Shown one piece after another: positions 18,489 to 25,997 of a DNA stretch of 64,000 nt (position 1 is its first letter; every line of letters begins with the position of its first letter). The DNA is taken from NCBI GenBank assembly GCA_017307165.1, contig JAFKGK010000004.1, forward strand, positions 124,001 through 188,000, in the 5' to 3' direction. Position numbers and translations under genes: made by a program. Under the pieces are notes generated by a model. The model was not told where the DNA came from, did not search any database, and saw nothing but the letters and a program-made list of their open reading frames with translations. The DNA is from Candidatus Melainabacteria bacterium. Its GTDB lineage: Bacteria > Cyanobacteriota > Vampirovibrionia > Obscuribacterales > Obscuribacteraceae.

Positions 18489-18827
18489 CTAGTTACTAAA
18501 TTTGGTTGCTGTTTTGACCTTGACTTCTACGACAGTCTTGCCGCCTTGATTGCTAGGGCTGCCAATAGTGCCCATGGCCACTTCTCCCCAGGACCCAGCG
18601 GCAGGCAATGTGCCTTCGCCTTGCTGCATCAATTTGACATAGTCGTTGCCTGTCTCGCCGTTACGCGTGAGGCTGCCTTCGATCTCGATGACCAGAGTGG
18701 TCTCGCCATTGACTACCTTGGGCTTGGATGCAAAACGCCCCTTGGCGATCTCGGTCCAGCGCTGGTTGGTGGTATTGGTCCCTTGGCCCCACTCCATAAT
18801 CTGTACCGGCTTACCCAGACGAATCAT
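18489..18827 (-). CDS. Hypothetical small beta-rich protein
   Basis: 112 residues with no family I recognise. No signal peptide and no cysteine. Alternating hydrophobic segments (TTLVIEIEGSLTRN, GKTVVEVKVKTATKF) with Gly/Asn turns suggest an all-beta fold. GAGGG eight bases before ATG 18827 supports translation. It is convergent with the SRPBCC gene (4-base gap) and downstream of the epimerase gene. Confidence 0.6.
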   Translation of the reverse strand: MIRLGKPVQIMEWGQGTNTTNQRWTEIAKGRFASKPKVVNGETTLVIEIEGSLTRNGETGNDYVKLMQQGEGTLPAAGSWGEVAMGTIGSPSNQGGKTVVEVKVKTATKFSN

Positions 18828-18913
18828 TTATGTCACCCTCTGCAAAACAAAAAACACTAGCTAAAAAACTATCTCACAATTGTGCCTCTTAGGGTTCATG
18901 GCAGAGCCTAATT

Positions 18914-19849
18914 TTACTTAGCCTTCAAACTCTCCACGATCTCGTCCAGATGGACATCCATAGAGTCTCCACGCAAGGTGAAAGTATTGCGGACCTTTTC
19001 TTTGGCCGACTCAGTGGCAATAGAATCAGCAATGAGGATCTGAGCCAGTTCTAGGGACATGGTATTTTTGGGCAGCACCTTGGTCGCCATCTCAAAGGCC
19101 TTGCCGGAAAGCTGTGATGGTATGGTCATCGTATTGTCTGTGAGCCCGAGCTCTTGACGCAGCGCGCAAAATATCTCAGTCATCGAATAGCTTTCAGGTC
19201 CAGTCATGTCATAAACCTGATGAACGGTCTCTTTGCGATAAATACAATCAGTCACGGCATGGGCGACATCATCCACTAAAACTGGCTCGATTTGATTGAG
19301 ACCACTACCGATCACAGGGAGGAAGGGCTTAAACTTGAGCAAAGGCTTGACTAATTGGGCCAGGGGAAAGATCTTGCCAAATAAAAAACTTGGCCTGAGT
19401 ATCGTCCAATACAAATCAGAAGCCATCACAAGATCGTCTCCCTCTTGCTTGGTCGACAAAAACTGGCTTTGCGACTCGAGTCTGGCGCCAAGACAACTGA
19501 CCTGGACAAATCTCTGGATGCCCAGTTCTTTTGCATAATGCAAAAGCTTGTCGACGAGCACGACATTCATGTATTCGTAAGAAGAAGCCCTGGAGCCGTC
19601 CGAAGAAAGTCGGAAGCTCCCCGATAGATTGATCACGCAATCGACATCCTCAAGTGCACGTTCGATGGTGGCATCATCTTCGAGAGAGCCGACCACGACC
19701 TCGATACCGCGTTTGCGATATTGCGAGAGATTGCTGTGCTTCCAATCACCGGAGCCACGAGTCAAAAGTCTCAGAGGCTTACCTTCGGACATGATGTTCT
19801 CGACGACTACATCTCCGAGAAACCCCGTGCCACCGATCAATAACAGCAA
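18914..19849 (-). CDS. NAD(P)-binding epimerase/NmrA-like atypical SDR
   Basis: 311 residues with an N-terminal Rossmann motif GGTGFLG immediately after the start and CVINLSGSF in place of the usual NAG block. RFVQVSCLGAR and DLYWTILRPSFLFGK are typical of the atypical SDR group that includes NDUFA9-like and Ycf39-like proteins, which lack the classical Tyr-x-x-x-Lys catalysis. The start is a TTG at 19849 supported by TGGGAG eight bases upstream. Function could be as an assembly factor or sugar/lipid epimerase; not determinable. Confidence 0.8.
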   Translation of the reverse strand: MLLLIGGTGFLGDVVVENIMSEGKPLRLLTRGSGDWKHSNLSQYRKRGIEVVVGSLEDDATIERALEDVDCVINLSGSFRLSSDGSRASSYEYMNVVLVDKLLHYAKELGIQRFVQVSCLGARLESQSQFLSTKQEGDDLVMASDLYWTILRPSFLFGKIFPLAQLVKPLLKFKPFLPVIGSGLNQIEPVLVDDVAHAVTDCIYRKETVHQVYDMTGPESYSMTEIFCALRQELGLTDNTMTIPSQLSGKAFEMATKVLPKNTMSLELAQILIADSIATESAKEKVRNTFTLRGDSMDVHLDEIVESLKAK

Positions 19850-19879
19850 ACCAATATCTCCCAGGGATTAACGCGCGAA

Positions 19880-21538
19880 CTAGAAGCCTATGCGCATGCC
19901 ACCGCCCATGCCACCAAAATTGATGCCGCCTCTCGATCCATATGGCGCAAAGCCATTGTTAAATCCAGAATATCCACCAGAATAGCCATTATATGGATTG
20001 CCGTAGACGGGGGTATTGTAATAGTTGCTACCAAAGCCGCCATAGGGCATCCCCATTCCCATGCCGCCCATACCATAGGTGGGCATCATGGGATTGACAT
20101 AGCCTGCTCCTAATCCACCAAAACTAGAAACACTGCCGGACATGCCGCCATAATTGGTAGAGCGTCCGACAATGGCACCGGTAGTAGGATTGATGATATT
20201 GCCCATGCCATCGACTGGAAAGCCCGTCGCAGCATCCCTATAACTAGTACTCGGCAAATAATAGCCGGTCGAATACCCAGCACCGAGCATATTGCCGATG
20301 CCATTGATGATCTTTGAAAGCCCACCAGGCGGTTTACTGCCTTGCATCATAGTCATTCCGCCACCAGAACTCATGCTAGAGCCCATACCCGAGCCGATAT
20401 TGATGCTATCCATATTGTCCAGATCGTCATCATCCATGCTCATGGATTGTGCACTACGACGACGCCCCTGGGCGAGACGATTTTTGGCGGTTTGAGCGCT
20501 GGCGATGGGCACTTTTTGAACTAGTTTTGCAATACGCTCCGGCATGGGCAGGCTGGCATTGGCAGATGCCTTTTCTGCAAAAACCGCTTTCTCGAGCTTG
20601 GCCACGCGATCGACAAGAGGCCCTGAGCCTGGCTCACCAAGGACAGCTTGCTCGAGTGCTGTGACCTGGGCGCTGAGCGCCACTGGCGAAGTCGGAGGTG
20701 GTGCCTGCGTGTCATCAGCACTATTATCAGGAGGTGCTTGACGCTGTCTTTGTCTTGGAGGAGCCGTGCGCGGAGCCTGAGCTAATCGATCGCTGCCTCC
20801 ATCGATGCCACTCGGCACTGGTGCCATGCCATACGAACCACTGCCACCGCCGTAGCCGGTGCCTTCGGCGATGTCCCTGCCACGATTGGGTTGCGGATAG
20901 GCATCCTCGTCATCATCATCGATCCAATCAGAACCAGCCGGTCGTGACTTAGCCACATCTATAGCAGTTTTTTCTTTTAAAGCATCCACTCTCTCACTGA
21001 GATCGGTAAACTTGCTGGGCCGGCCAAATACCTTTGTCTCCAGCCTATTAAGTCGATCATTGACCGGCTCCGAGACGTAGTTGCGGTTAAACAGCTTTTC
21101 TTCGATTGCAGTCACAGCCGGATATTGGCTTTCACCGGCTCGGCGTGTAGCCTGTGTGCGTTCTTCGCTGAGATCCAGAGCCGAATTATTGGCTGCCACC
21201 GGCTTGCGACCCGAAGGTCTGCCAGAGCCGGCACCGGTATCGGATCCGGTATCAGTATCTGCGTCCTGGGCAATGGCGCCGAGATTAGGAACGGTATCGG
21301 CAAGGGCCTTGAGCCTATCTGCATCGCTACCACTCTTCGCCTCGCCAAAGATCATCTTTTCTAGCCGGTCGAGACGCGTCGCATCATCATCCTTAGGAAA
21401 AGTATGCTTATAAAATTTGTTTTCGAGCTGCCCGAGGCGAGGATCGTCCCCGACGGCGGCAAAGGCTCGCCCGCCCACACAAATGGAGAGGGCCAGAGAA
21501 ATGGTCAGCGCAAATATTCGAGCTCTAGCTTGTTTCAT
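19880..21538 (-). CDS. Secreted protein with LE/FG repeats and glycine-rich tail
   Basis: 552 residues. A signal peptide (about 1-28) is followed by three related units at about 36-66, 143-173 and 291-322. Each has an LE or IE helix start, then D-RL-RLE-KxxFG (for example LDRLEKMIFGEA and LNRLETKVFGRP), followed by a weaker Arg-Leu helix. Linkers are Asp/Ser/Pro/Gln-rich. The last 150 residues are Gly/Met/Tyr/Asn-rich and low complexity. I cannot name the family; the repeats look like a short helical module and the tail like a surface or self-associating segment. Divergent from hutH with a 121-base shared upstream region. Confidence 0.7.
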   Translation of the reverse strand: MKQARARIFALTISLALSICVGGRAFAAVGDDPRLGQLENKFYKHTFPKDDDATRLDRLEKMIFGEAKSGSDADRLKALADTVPNLGAIAQDADTDTGSDTGAGSGRPSGRKPVAANNSALDLSEERTQATRRAGESQYPAVTAIEEKLFNRNYVSEPVNDRLNRLETKVFGRPSKFTDLSERVDALKEKTAIDVAKSRPAGSDWIDDDDEDAYPQPNRGRDIAEGTGYGGGSGSYGMAPVPSGIDGGSDRLAQAPRTAPPRQRQRQAPPDNSADDTQAPPPTSPVALSAQVTALEQAVLGEPGSGPLVDRVAKLEKAVFAEKASANASLPMPERIAKLVQKVPIASAQTAKNRLAQGRRRSAQSMSMDDDDLDNMDSINIGSGMGSSMSSGGGMTMMQGSKPPGGLSKIINGIGNMLGAGYSTGYYLPSTSYRDAATGFPVDGMGNIINPTTGAIVGRSTNYGGMSGSVSSFGGLGAGYVNPMMPTYGMGGMGMGMPYGGFGSNYYNTPVYGNPYNGYSGGYSGFNNGFAPYGSRGGINFGGMGGGMRIGF

Positions 21539-21659
21539 ATAAAAGCACCAATATTGGCCATATTAGCATGCATCTAAACACCCCACTTGCCAAGGTGAGA
21601 TTTAAATATGATATGGTAAAACGCCTAAATAACACTTTATCTTCCAGGATGTCTCTTGC

Positions 21660-23270
21660 ATGGCCACCATTCAGATTGACGGCAACACTCTCACCATCGA
21701 GGATGTAGCCGACAATTTAGGCAAACACATCACGCTTACAGATGAGGCGAACGCGGCCATCAAAGCCTCCAGACAGATTGTCGAGGACTATTTGCAAAAA
21801 CGGACTGTCGTCTATGGCATCACGACTGGTTTTGGCAAATTTAAAGACGTTTATATCGCTCCAGAAGACTCAGAAGAATTGCAGCGCAATTTTCTCCTTT
21901 CACATTCGGCTGGGGTGGGAGAGCCCTTTGACCAAAAGACTACTCGCGCCATCACTCTTTTACGTGCCAATGCACTGGCAAAAGGGTATTCCGGTATCCG
22001 GCTACCAGTCGTGGAGCTCTTGCTGCAGCTACTCAATCACGAGATTCATCCCATCATCCCTCAACAAGGGTCAGTCGGAGCATCCGGCGACCTGGCCCCA
22101 CTTTCTCATCTAGCCCTGGTACTGGTCGGTTTGGGCAAGGCCTCTTACAAAGGCGAGATCATGTCTGGAGGCGAAGCCCTGGCCAAAGCCGGCCTAGAAC
22201 CGGTTGTCCTGCAGGCCAAAGAAGCCCTGGCTCTCACCAACGGCACCCAGGCGATGGCCGCAATGGGCTGCCTGCTCGTGGCCGAAGCCGAACGTCTGGC
22301 AAAATTGGCCGATATCATCGGTGCCATGACTGTCGAGGCCCAACTGGGATCAATGACAGCATTTTGTCGCGAGATCCAGATGGTCAGACCCCATCCAGGA
22401 CAAAAAGCTTCGGCTGACAATCTCACAAGGCTCTTAGCAAACAGCGAGCTGATGGAAAGTCACAAATATTGTCCCATGGTGCAAGATGCCTACTCGCTGC
22501 GATGCATGCCTCAAGTCCATGGCGCTTCACGTCATGCCTTTGCTCATGCTCGCGAAGTGATCACATGCGAGATCAATTCGGCTACCGACAATCCCCTGGT
22601 ATTTGAGGACAAGGTCGTCTCCGGCGGCAATTTTCATGGCCAACCAGTGGCCCTGGTCCTCGATTATCTGGGCCTTGCCCTGGCGGAGCTTGCCAATATC
22701 TCCGAAAGACGCTTAGAGCGCCTGGTCAATCCGGCTTTGTCCAATGGCCTTCCGGCCTTTCTCACCCAGGCAGGCGGCCTCAACTCAGGCTTTATGATCG
22801 CGCAATATACAGCCGCAGCTCTTGTTTCTGAAAACAAGGTCCTCTGCCATCCTGCATCATGCGACTCGATCCCGACCTCGGCAAACCAGGAAGACCATGT
22901 GTCTATGGGCACGATCGCCGGGCGCAAGGCCCTGTCCATACTCAAAAACCTCAAGCACGTGCTGGCAATCGAGCTCTTGTGCGCGGCCCAGGGCCTCGAT
23001 CTCAGGACAGGCAAGGTAGCGGCCCTGCCTCACGCCGGACATAAAGGCGCTGAGGACCTGAGGGTATCAGCTGCACCCAAGCAGGGTTTCAGGCCAGGCA
23101 AGGGCGTAGATGCTGCCTACAAATACATACGAGAGACAGCCAAAATCCCGCATCTCGACAAGGATAGAGCAATGTCCGAAGAAATAGAACGGGCTCTGGC
23201 TATCATAGATGACACAAGCAGCCAGTCTCTCCTTGCTAGTGTCGAAGCCAGTGTCGGCCCCTTGCTTTAG
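21660..23270 (+). CDS. hutH: Histidine ammonia-lyase
   Basis: 536 residues; deaminates L-histidine to urocanate. The Ala-Ser-Gly that forms the MIO prosthetic group is at 141-143 in GSVGASGDLAPLSH. VYGITTGFGKF (catalytic Tyr about 52) and LLSHSAGVGEP are present; Ser-His at 81-82 is the HAL-type selectivity pair rather than that of PAL or TAL. NGTQAMAAMG and SATDNPLVF are conserved. No hutU, hutI or hutG lies next to it, so the rest of the pathway, if present, is elsewhere. It is followed 12 bases later by a SUKH-like gene. Confidence 0.93.
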   Translation: MATIQIDGNTLTIEDVADNLGKHITLTDEANAAIKASRQIVEDYLQKRTVVYGITTGFGKFKDVYIAPEDSEELQRNFLLSHSAGVGEPFDQKTTRAITLLRANALAKGYSGIRLPVVELLLQLLNHEIHPIIPQQGSVGASGDLAPLSHLALVLVGLGKASYKGEIMSGGEALAKAGLEPVVLQAKEALALTNGTQAMAAMGCLLVAEAERLAKLADIIGAMTVEAQLGSMTAFCREIQMVRPHPGQKASADNLTRLLANSELMESHKYCPMVQDAYSLRCMPQVHGASRHAFAHAREVITCEINSATDNPLVFEDKVVSGGNFHGQPVALVLDYLGLALAELANISERRLERLVNPALSNGLPAFLTQAGGLNSGFMIAQYTAAALVSENKVLCHPASCDSIPTSANQEDHVSMGTIAGRKALSILKNLKHVLAIELLCAAQGLDLRTGKVAALPHAGHKGAEDLRVSAAPKQGFRPGKGVDAAYKYIRETAKIPHLDKDRAMSEEIERALAIIDDTSSQSLLASVEASVGPLL

Positions 23271-23282
23271 CGACGATAAAAT

Positions 23283-23726
23283 ATGACTGGAGAAAAAGAC
23301 CTTAGAAAAACAGCTAAAGAGCTTTACTCAGGCATATATGGTGGTAGTCCTCACCTGTCAGAGTATTTTGAGTTTTTATTCGAGGCGACTCAGACTCAAA
23401 ACGGGCCCACTCAGATAGATTGCTCCTTGCCGGACATGCCTTATTGGGCGGCTCTATACAGTCTGGAGGAAATGGTCGAATACTCTGGCGAGGCGGCAGA
23501 ATGCGCAAAGAGATGGCCGCAGCATTTGGCGATCGGCACCAATGGTGGTGATGAAACCATAGTCATAGATCTCGCGGACGGCCGCATATATTGCTTGCCT
23601 ACGCTTATATTAGAAACGCAGGAATTTAAAACAGACAGTCGTGCCAGAGACGAGCTGATGCAAATCGCCCTGGATCTCCAGGCTTTTAAGATGCTGTTCG
23701 ATCTACAGGCAGAACCCTGGCCTTAA
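23283..23726 (+). CDS. SMI1/KNR4 (SUKH)-like protein
   Basis: 147 residues, no signal peptide. The core AIGTNGGDETIVIDLADGRIYCLPTLIL resembles the G-x-N-G-G-x-E block of the SMI1/KNR4 superfamily, which includes toxin-immunity proteins and many housekeeping proteins of unknown function. The N-terminal helix and central SLEEMVEYSGEAAE fit the fold. It probably shares a transcript with hutH. No toxin gene is visible nearby, so an immunity role is not supported. The 3' end overlaps a small convergent ORF by 41 bases. Confidence 0.65.
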   Translation: MTGEKDLRKTAKELYSGIYGGSPHLSEYFEFLFEATQTQNGPTQIDCSLPDMPYWAALYSLEEMVEYSGEAAECAKRWPQHLAIGTNGGDETIVIDLADGRIYCLPTLILETQEFKTDSRARDELMQIALDLQAFKMLFDLQAEPWP

Positions 23727-23910
23727 ATGGCAAGGCAATCACTCTCGCCCCACCTGCCTCTGCAATCTCAACCTCCCTTACACTGTCTATGCGACTTTCT
23801 CTCTCTAGAGTCAAAAAATCATGCATATATTGCTTGATGGTCTCAGGATCTAAGTCAGATCCTGGATCTCGTAAGCGGTAAGATAAGAGACTAGAATAAT
23901 TGCTTTGCAT
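23686..23910 (-). CDS. Possible small hypothetical protein
   Basis: A 74-residue ORF directly downstream of the aminotransferase gene on the same strand, 17 bases after its stop, with AGG four bases before the ATG. No recognised domain and no signal peptide; a central Glu/Arg-rich helix is likely. Its end overlaps the convergent SUKH-like gene by 41 bases. Position in the presumptive operon supports it, but coding is not certain. Confidence 0.4.
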   Translation of the reverse strand: MQSNYSSLLSYRLRDPGSDLDPETIKQYMHDFLTLERESRIDSVREVEIAEAGGARVIALPFKARVLPVDRTAS

Positions 23911-23927
23911 AAAACCTGATGTGCTCT

Positions 23928-25400
23928 CTATTTTTTGATGCGCTTGGATTGCTTGTCGGCTTTGGCACTCTTGCCCTTGATGGTCTTGGCACCTTTGACA
24001 GGAGCTAGACGAGTCTGTGATGGAGACTTGCCTTTTGCTCTGGCTCGCTTTGCCCCAGCTGCACGTTTTTTGCGTGCAGGACTCAGTGTTTCGATGTCCT
24101 CTTGAGTAAACTCAGCGAGGATAGATTGGAGAGTGTCGACCATAAAGGCAATCTGACTCTCGGTGATAATCAGTGGAGGCTCGATACGAAAAGTCTTGTT
24201 GCTGTTCATGGTGCCGGCCACAAGGACTCCACGATGAAAGAGCTCGACCTGGACAGCCTGTCTCAACTCGGCGGTCTTAAACTCGAGACCTATCAAAAGG
24301 CCCATGCCGCGAACGTCACCGATCATGCTCGGATACTTTGCCTTGAGCTCGTTCAAGCGACGCATAAAATAATTGCCCATCACTGCTGCGCGAGCAGGGA
24401 GATGTTCGTCGCAAAGGACCTCGATGGTAGCCGAAGCAGCTGTGCAAGCCAGGGGATTGCCGCCAAAGGTCGAATTGTGGATGCTCGGATTGGGCTCGAG
24501 GACCTTCCAGATCTTGGCGCTAGCCATAAAAGCACCGATTGGCATAACACCACCACCAAGAGCCTTGGCTAGACAGATAATATCTGGCACGACGTTTTCG
24601 TGTTCGCAGGCAAACATGCGACCTGTACGCCCCATGCCGGTCTGGACCTCGTCGAGGATCAAAAGGATGCCGCGCTCGGCGGTCAATTTGCGCACAGCCT
24701 TGAGATAACCCTTGGCCGGCACATTGATACCGCCCTCGCCCTGGATCGGCTCGAGGATGACAGCTGCAGTCTCATCTGTGATGGCAGCTGCAAGAGCATC
24801 GATATCGCCAAAAGTGACGTGCTTGAAGCCATTGAGCAAAGGCTCGAAAGGCTTGCGAAAAACATCGCGCCCAGTAGCCGAAAGGGCTCCCATGCTAACG
24901 CCATGATAAGCATTTTTGGTCGAGATGATCTCGGACTTGCCGCTATACAGTCTGGCGAGCTTGATAGCGCCTTCGACGGCTTCTGTGCCGGAGTTGCAAA
25001 AGAAACTATATTGTAGATCTCCAGGCGCTAGCTCAGCCAGCTGCGAGGCGAGATGAGCAGACCAGGGATTGATGAGCTCCTGGCTGTGCAGACAGACCTG
25101 ATCGAGCTGCCGTTTGACGGCATCGATCACTCTCGGATGTCTATGTCCGACGTTAAAAATCCCGAAACCACCTAGACAGTCGAGATAACGACGGCCCTGA
25201 ATATCATAGGTGTAGACGCCTTCGTCGCGAAACTCGACTGCGCCCTCGGCACCAGAGAGTTTTTGAGAGTAAGCAAAATTGAGATGATTGATCGAATTGT
25301 CGAGCGCTTTGGCGGCAATCTCTCTGTAATGATCCTGATCTTGGGACTTGCGCAGGAGAGGAAAACGTTTGACTTGGAGATCTTTCTTGTAGACGGCCAT
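23928..25400 (-). CDS. patA: Class III aminotransferase, putrescine aminotransferase-like
   Basis: 490 residues from ATG 25400, with AGGA seven bases upstream; a longer frame to 25517 lacks a ribosome site. A PLP fold-type I class III enzyme: CLGGFGIFNVGHRHP, SFFCNSGTEAVEGAIKLAR, STKNAYHGVSMGALSATGRDVFRKPFEPLL, ILDEVQTGMGRTG and the PLP-lysine block CLAKALGGGVMPIGAF. These blocks match putrescine/cadaverine aminotransferases better than acetylornithine enzymes, giving 4-aminobutanal from putrescine. Ornithine aminotransferase is the main alternative. The last 50 residues are an extra Lys/Arg/Ala-rich tail not expected in this family. Confidence 0.82.
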   Translation of the reverse strand: MAVYKKDLQVKRFPLLRKSQDQDHYREIAAKALDNSINHLNFAYSQKLSGAEGAVEFRDEGVYTYDIQGRRYLDCLGGFGIFNVGHRHPRVIDAVKRQLDQVCLHSQELINPWSAHLASQLAELAPGDLQYSFFCNSGTEAVEGAIKLARLYSGKSEIISTKNAYHGVSMGALSATGRDVFRKPFEPLLNGFKHVTFGDIDALAAAITDETAAVILEPIQGEGGINVPAKGYLKAVRKLTAERGILLILDEVQTGMGRTGRMFACEHENVVPDIICLAKALGGGVMPIGAFMASAKIWKVLEPNPSIHNSTFGGNPLACTAASATIEVLCDEHLPARAAVMGNYFMRRLNELKAKYPSMIGDVRGMGLLIGLEFKTAELRQAVQVELFHRGVLVAGTMNSNKTFRIEPPLIITESQIAFMVDTLQSILAEFTQEDIETLSPARKKRAAGAKRARAKGKSPSQTRLAPVKGAKTIKGKSAKADKQSKRIKK

Positions 25401-25997
25401 AAAAAAATCCTGGTGAGAACGCACTAAATATGGTGCACAGCTGTAGCGTGCCCTGAGCGTTTGTACTGGTTGTATCGAGTGCAAACCTACGACTATCAAG
25501 ACCCCTCGAAGGATCATCTAATAGCGTGCTTGCTGAATCGATCTAAAAATAGGTTTTGAGAATTGTTTTGAAGGCTATCCCGCTACGGGAAGGTCGCGAT
25601 AAGCGCGATTGCCTTGAAAATTCTGTCTTGTACTGATGTTACAGTGACCATACCGGACCGACTCTTTCTTAAAAGCGATGTATCTGCTTGTGTAAAACCC
25701 GCTGAAACACTACCTTTTATTGGGATTATTTGCCGGGGAACCAGAGATGAAAACTTCATCTCTATACTTCTAATGTACCCTGCACGCCACTTTTACAACA
25801 ATGTGCAACCTGTACAAAAACAGTCGATAGATTTTGTCCACTCTGTCTAAGAAAATGAGACCTGTCACATGACAACCGTTTTGTAAAATTGCCGGAATAG
25901 GCTTTAGAGGCGATTGCACTGTTAGCGGAACAACCTTTTTAAATCAGGCGTCATGGGCCATAATCTAGACGTTCTTTTATATATAGATAGGAAAGAA
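25401..25997. other. Long intergenic region between patA and the TPR gene
   Basis: 597 bases with no convincing gene. It holds the three-way-junction element at 25560-25623, a perfect 9-bp hairpin AGAGATGAA/TTCATCTCT (25743-25763) without a T-run, and a weak promoter candidate for the TPR gene (TTGCAC 25914-25919, 17-base spacer, TTTTAA). A 78-codon ORF at 25614 lacks a ribosome site and starts inside the structured element. Confidence 0.6.
25560..25623. ncRNA. Candidate structured RNA or palindromic element (three-way junction)
   Basis: The outer arms GAATT...AAGGC (25560-25575) and GCCTT...AATTC (25611-25623) are complementary apart from a small internal bulge. Between them lie two perfect 5-bp hairpins: TCCCG-CTA-CGGGA (25578-25590) and TCGCG-ATAAG-CGCGA (25594-25608). 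Together they form a compact three-way junction. The symmetry allows folding from either strand: as a leader about 160 bases upstream of patA on minus, or about 375 bases upstream of the TPR gene on plus. It does not match any riboswitch class I can recall in detail. A small non-autonomous repeat is the main alternative. Confidence 0.5.

Noticed and set aside
23283-23726. Toxin-immunity system around the SUKH-like gene
   Set aside because: No toxin, secretion marker or additional immunity paralogue is adjacent; the partner gene is hutH.
25720-25770. c-di-AMP (ydaO-type) riboswitch, suggested by CCGGGGAACC next to a hairpin
   Set aside because: The following conserved GGGGTGAA-type block and the overall pseudo-symmetric layout are missing; the similarity is only about ten bases.
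25614-25850. 78-codon ORF downstream of the three-way junction
   Set aside because: Starts inside the structured element, lacks a ribosome site, and its composition does not look like protein.
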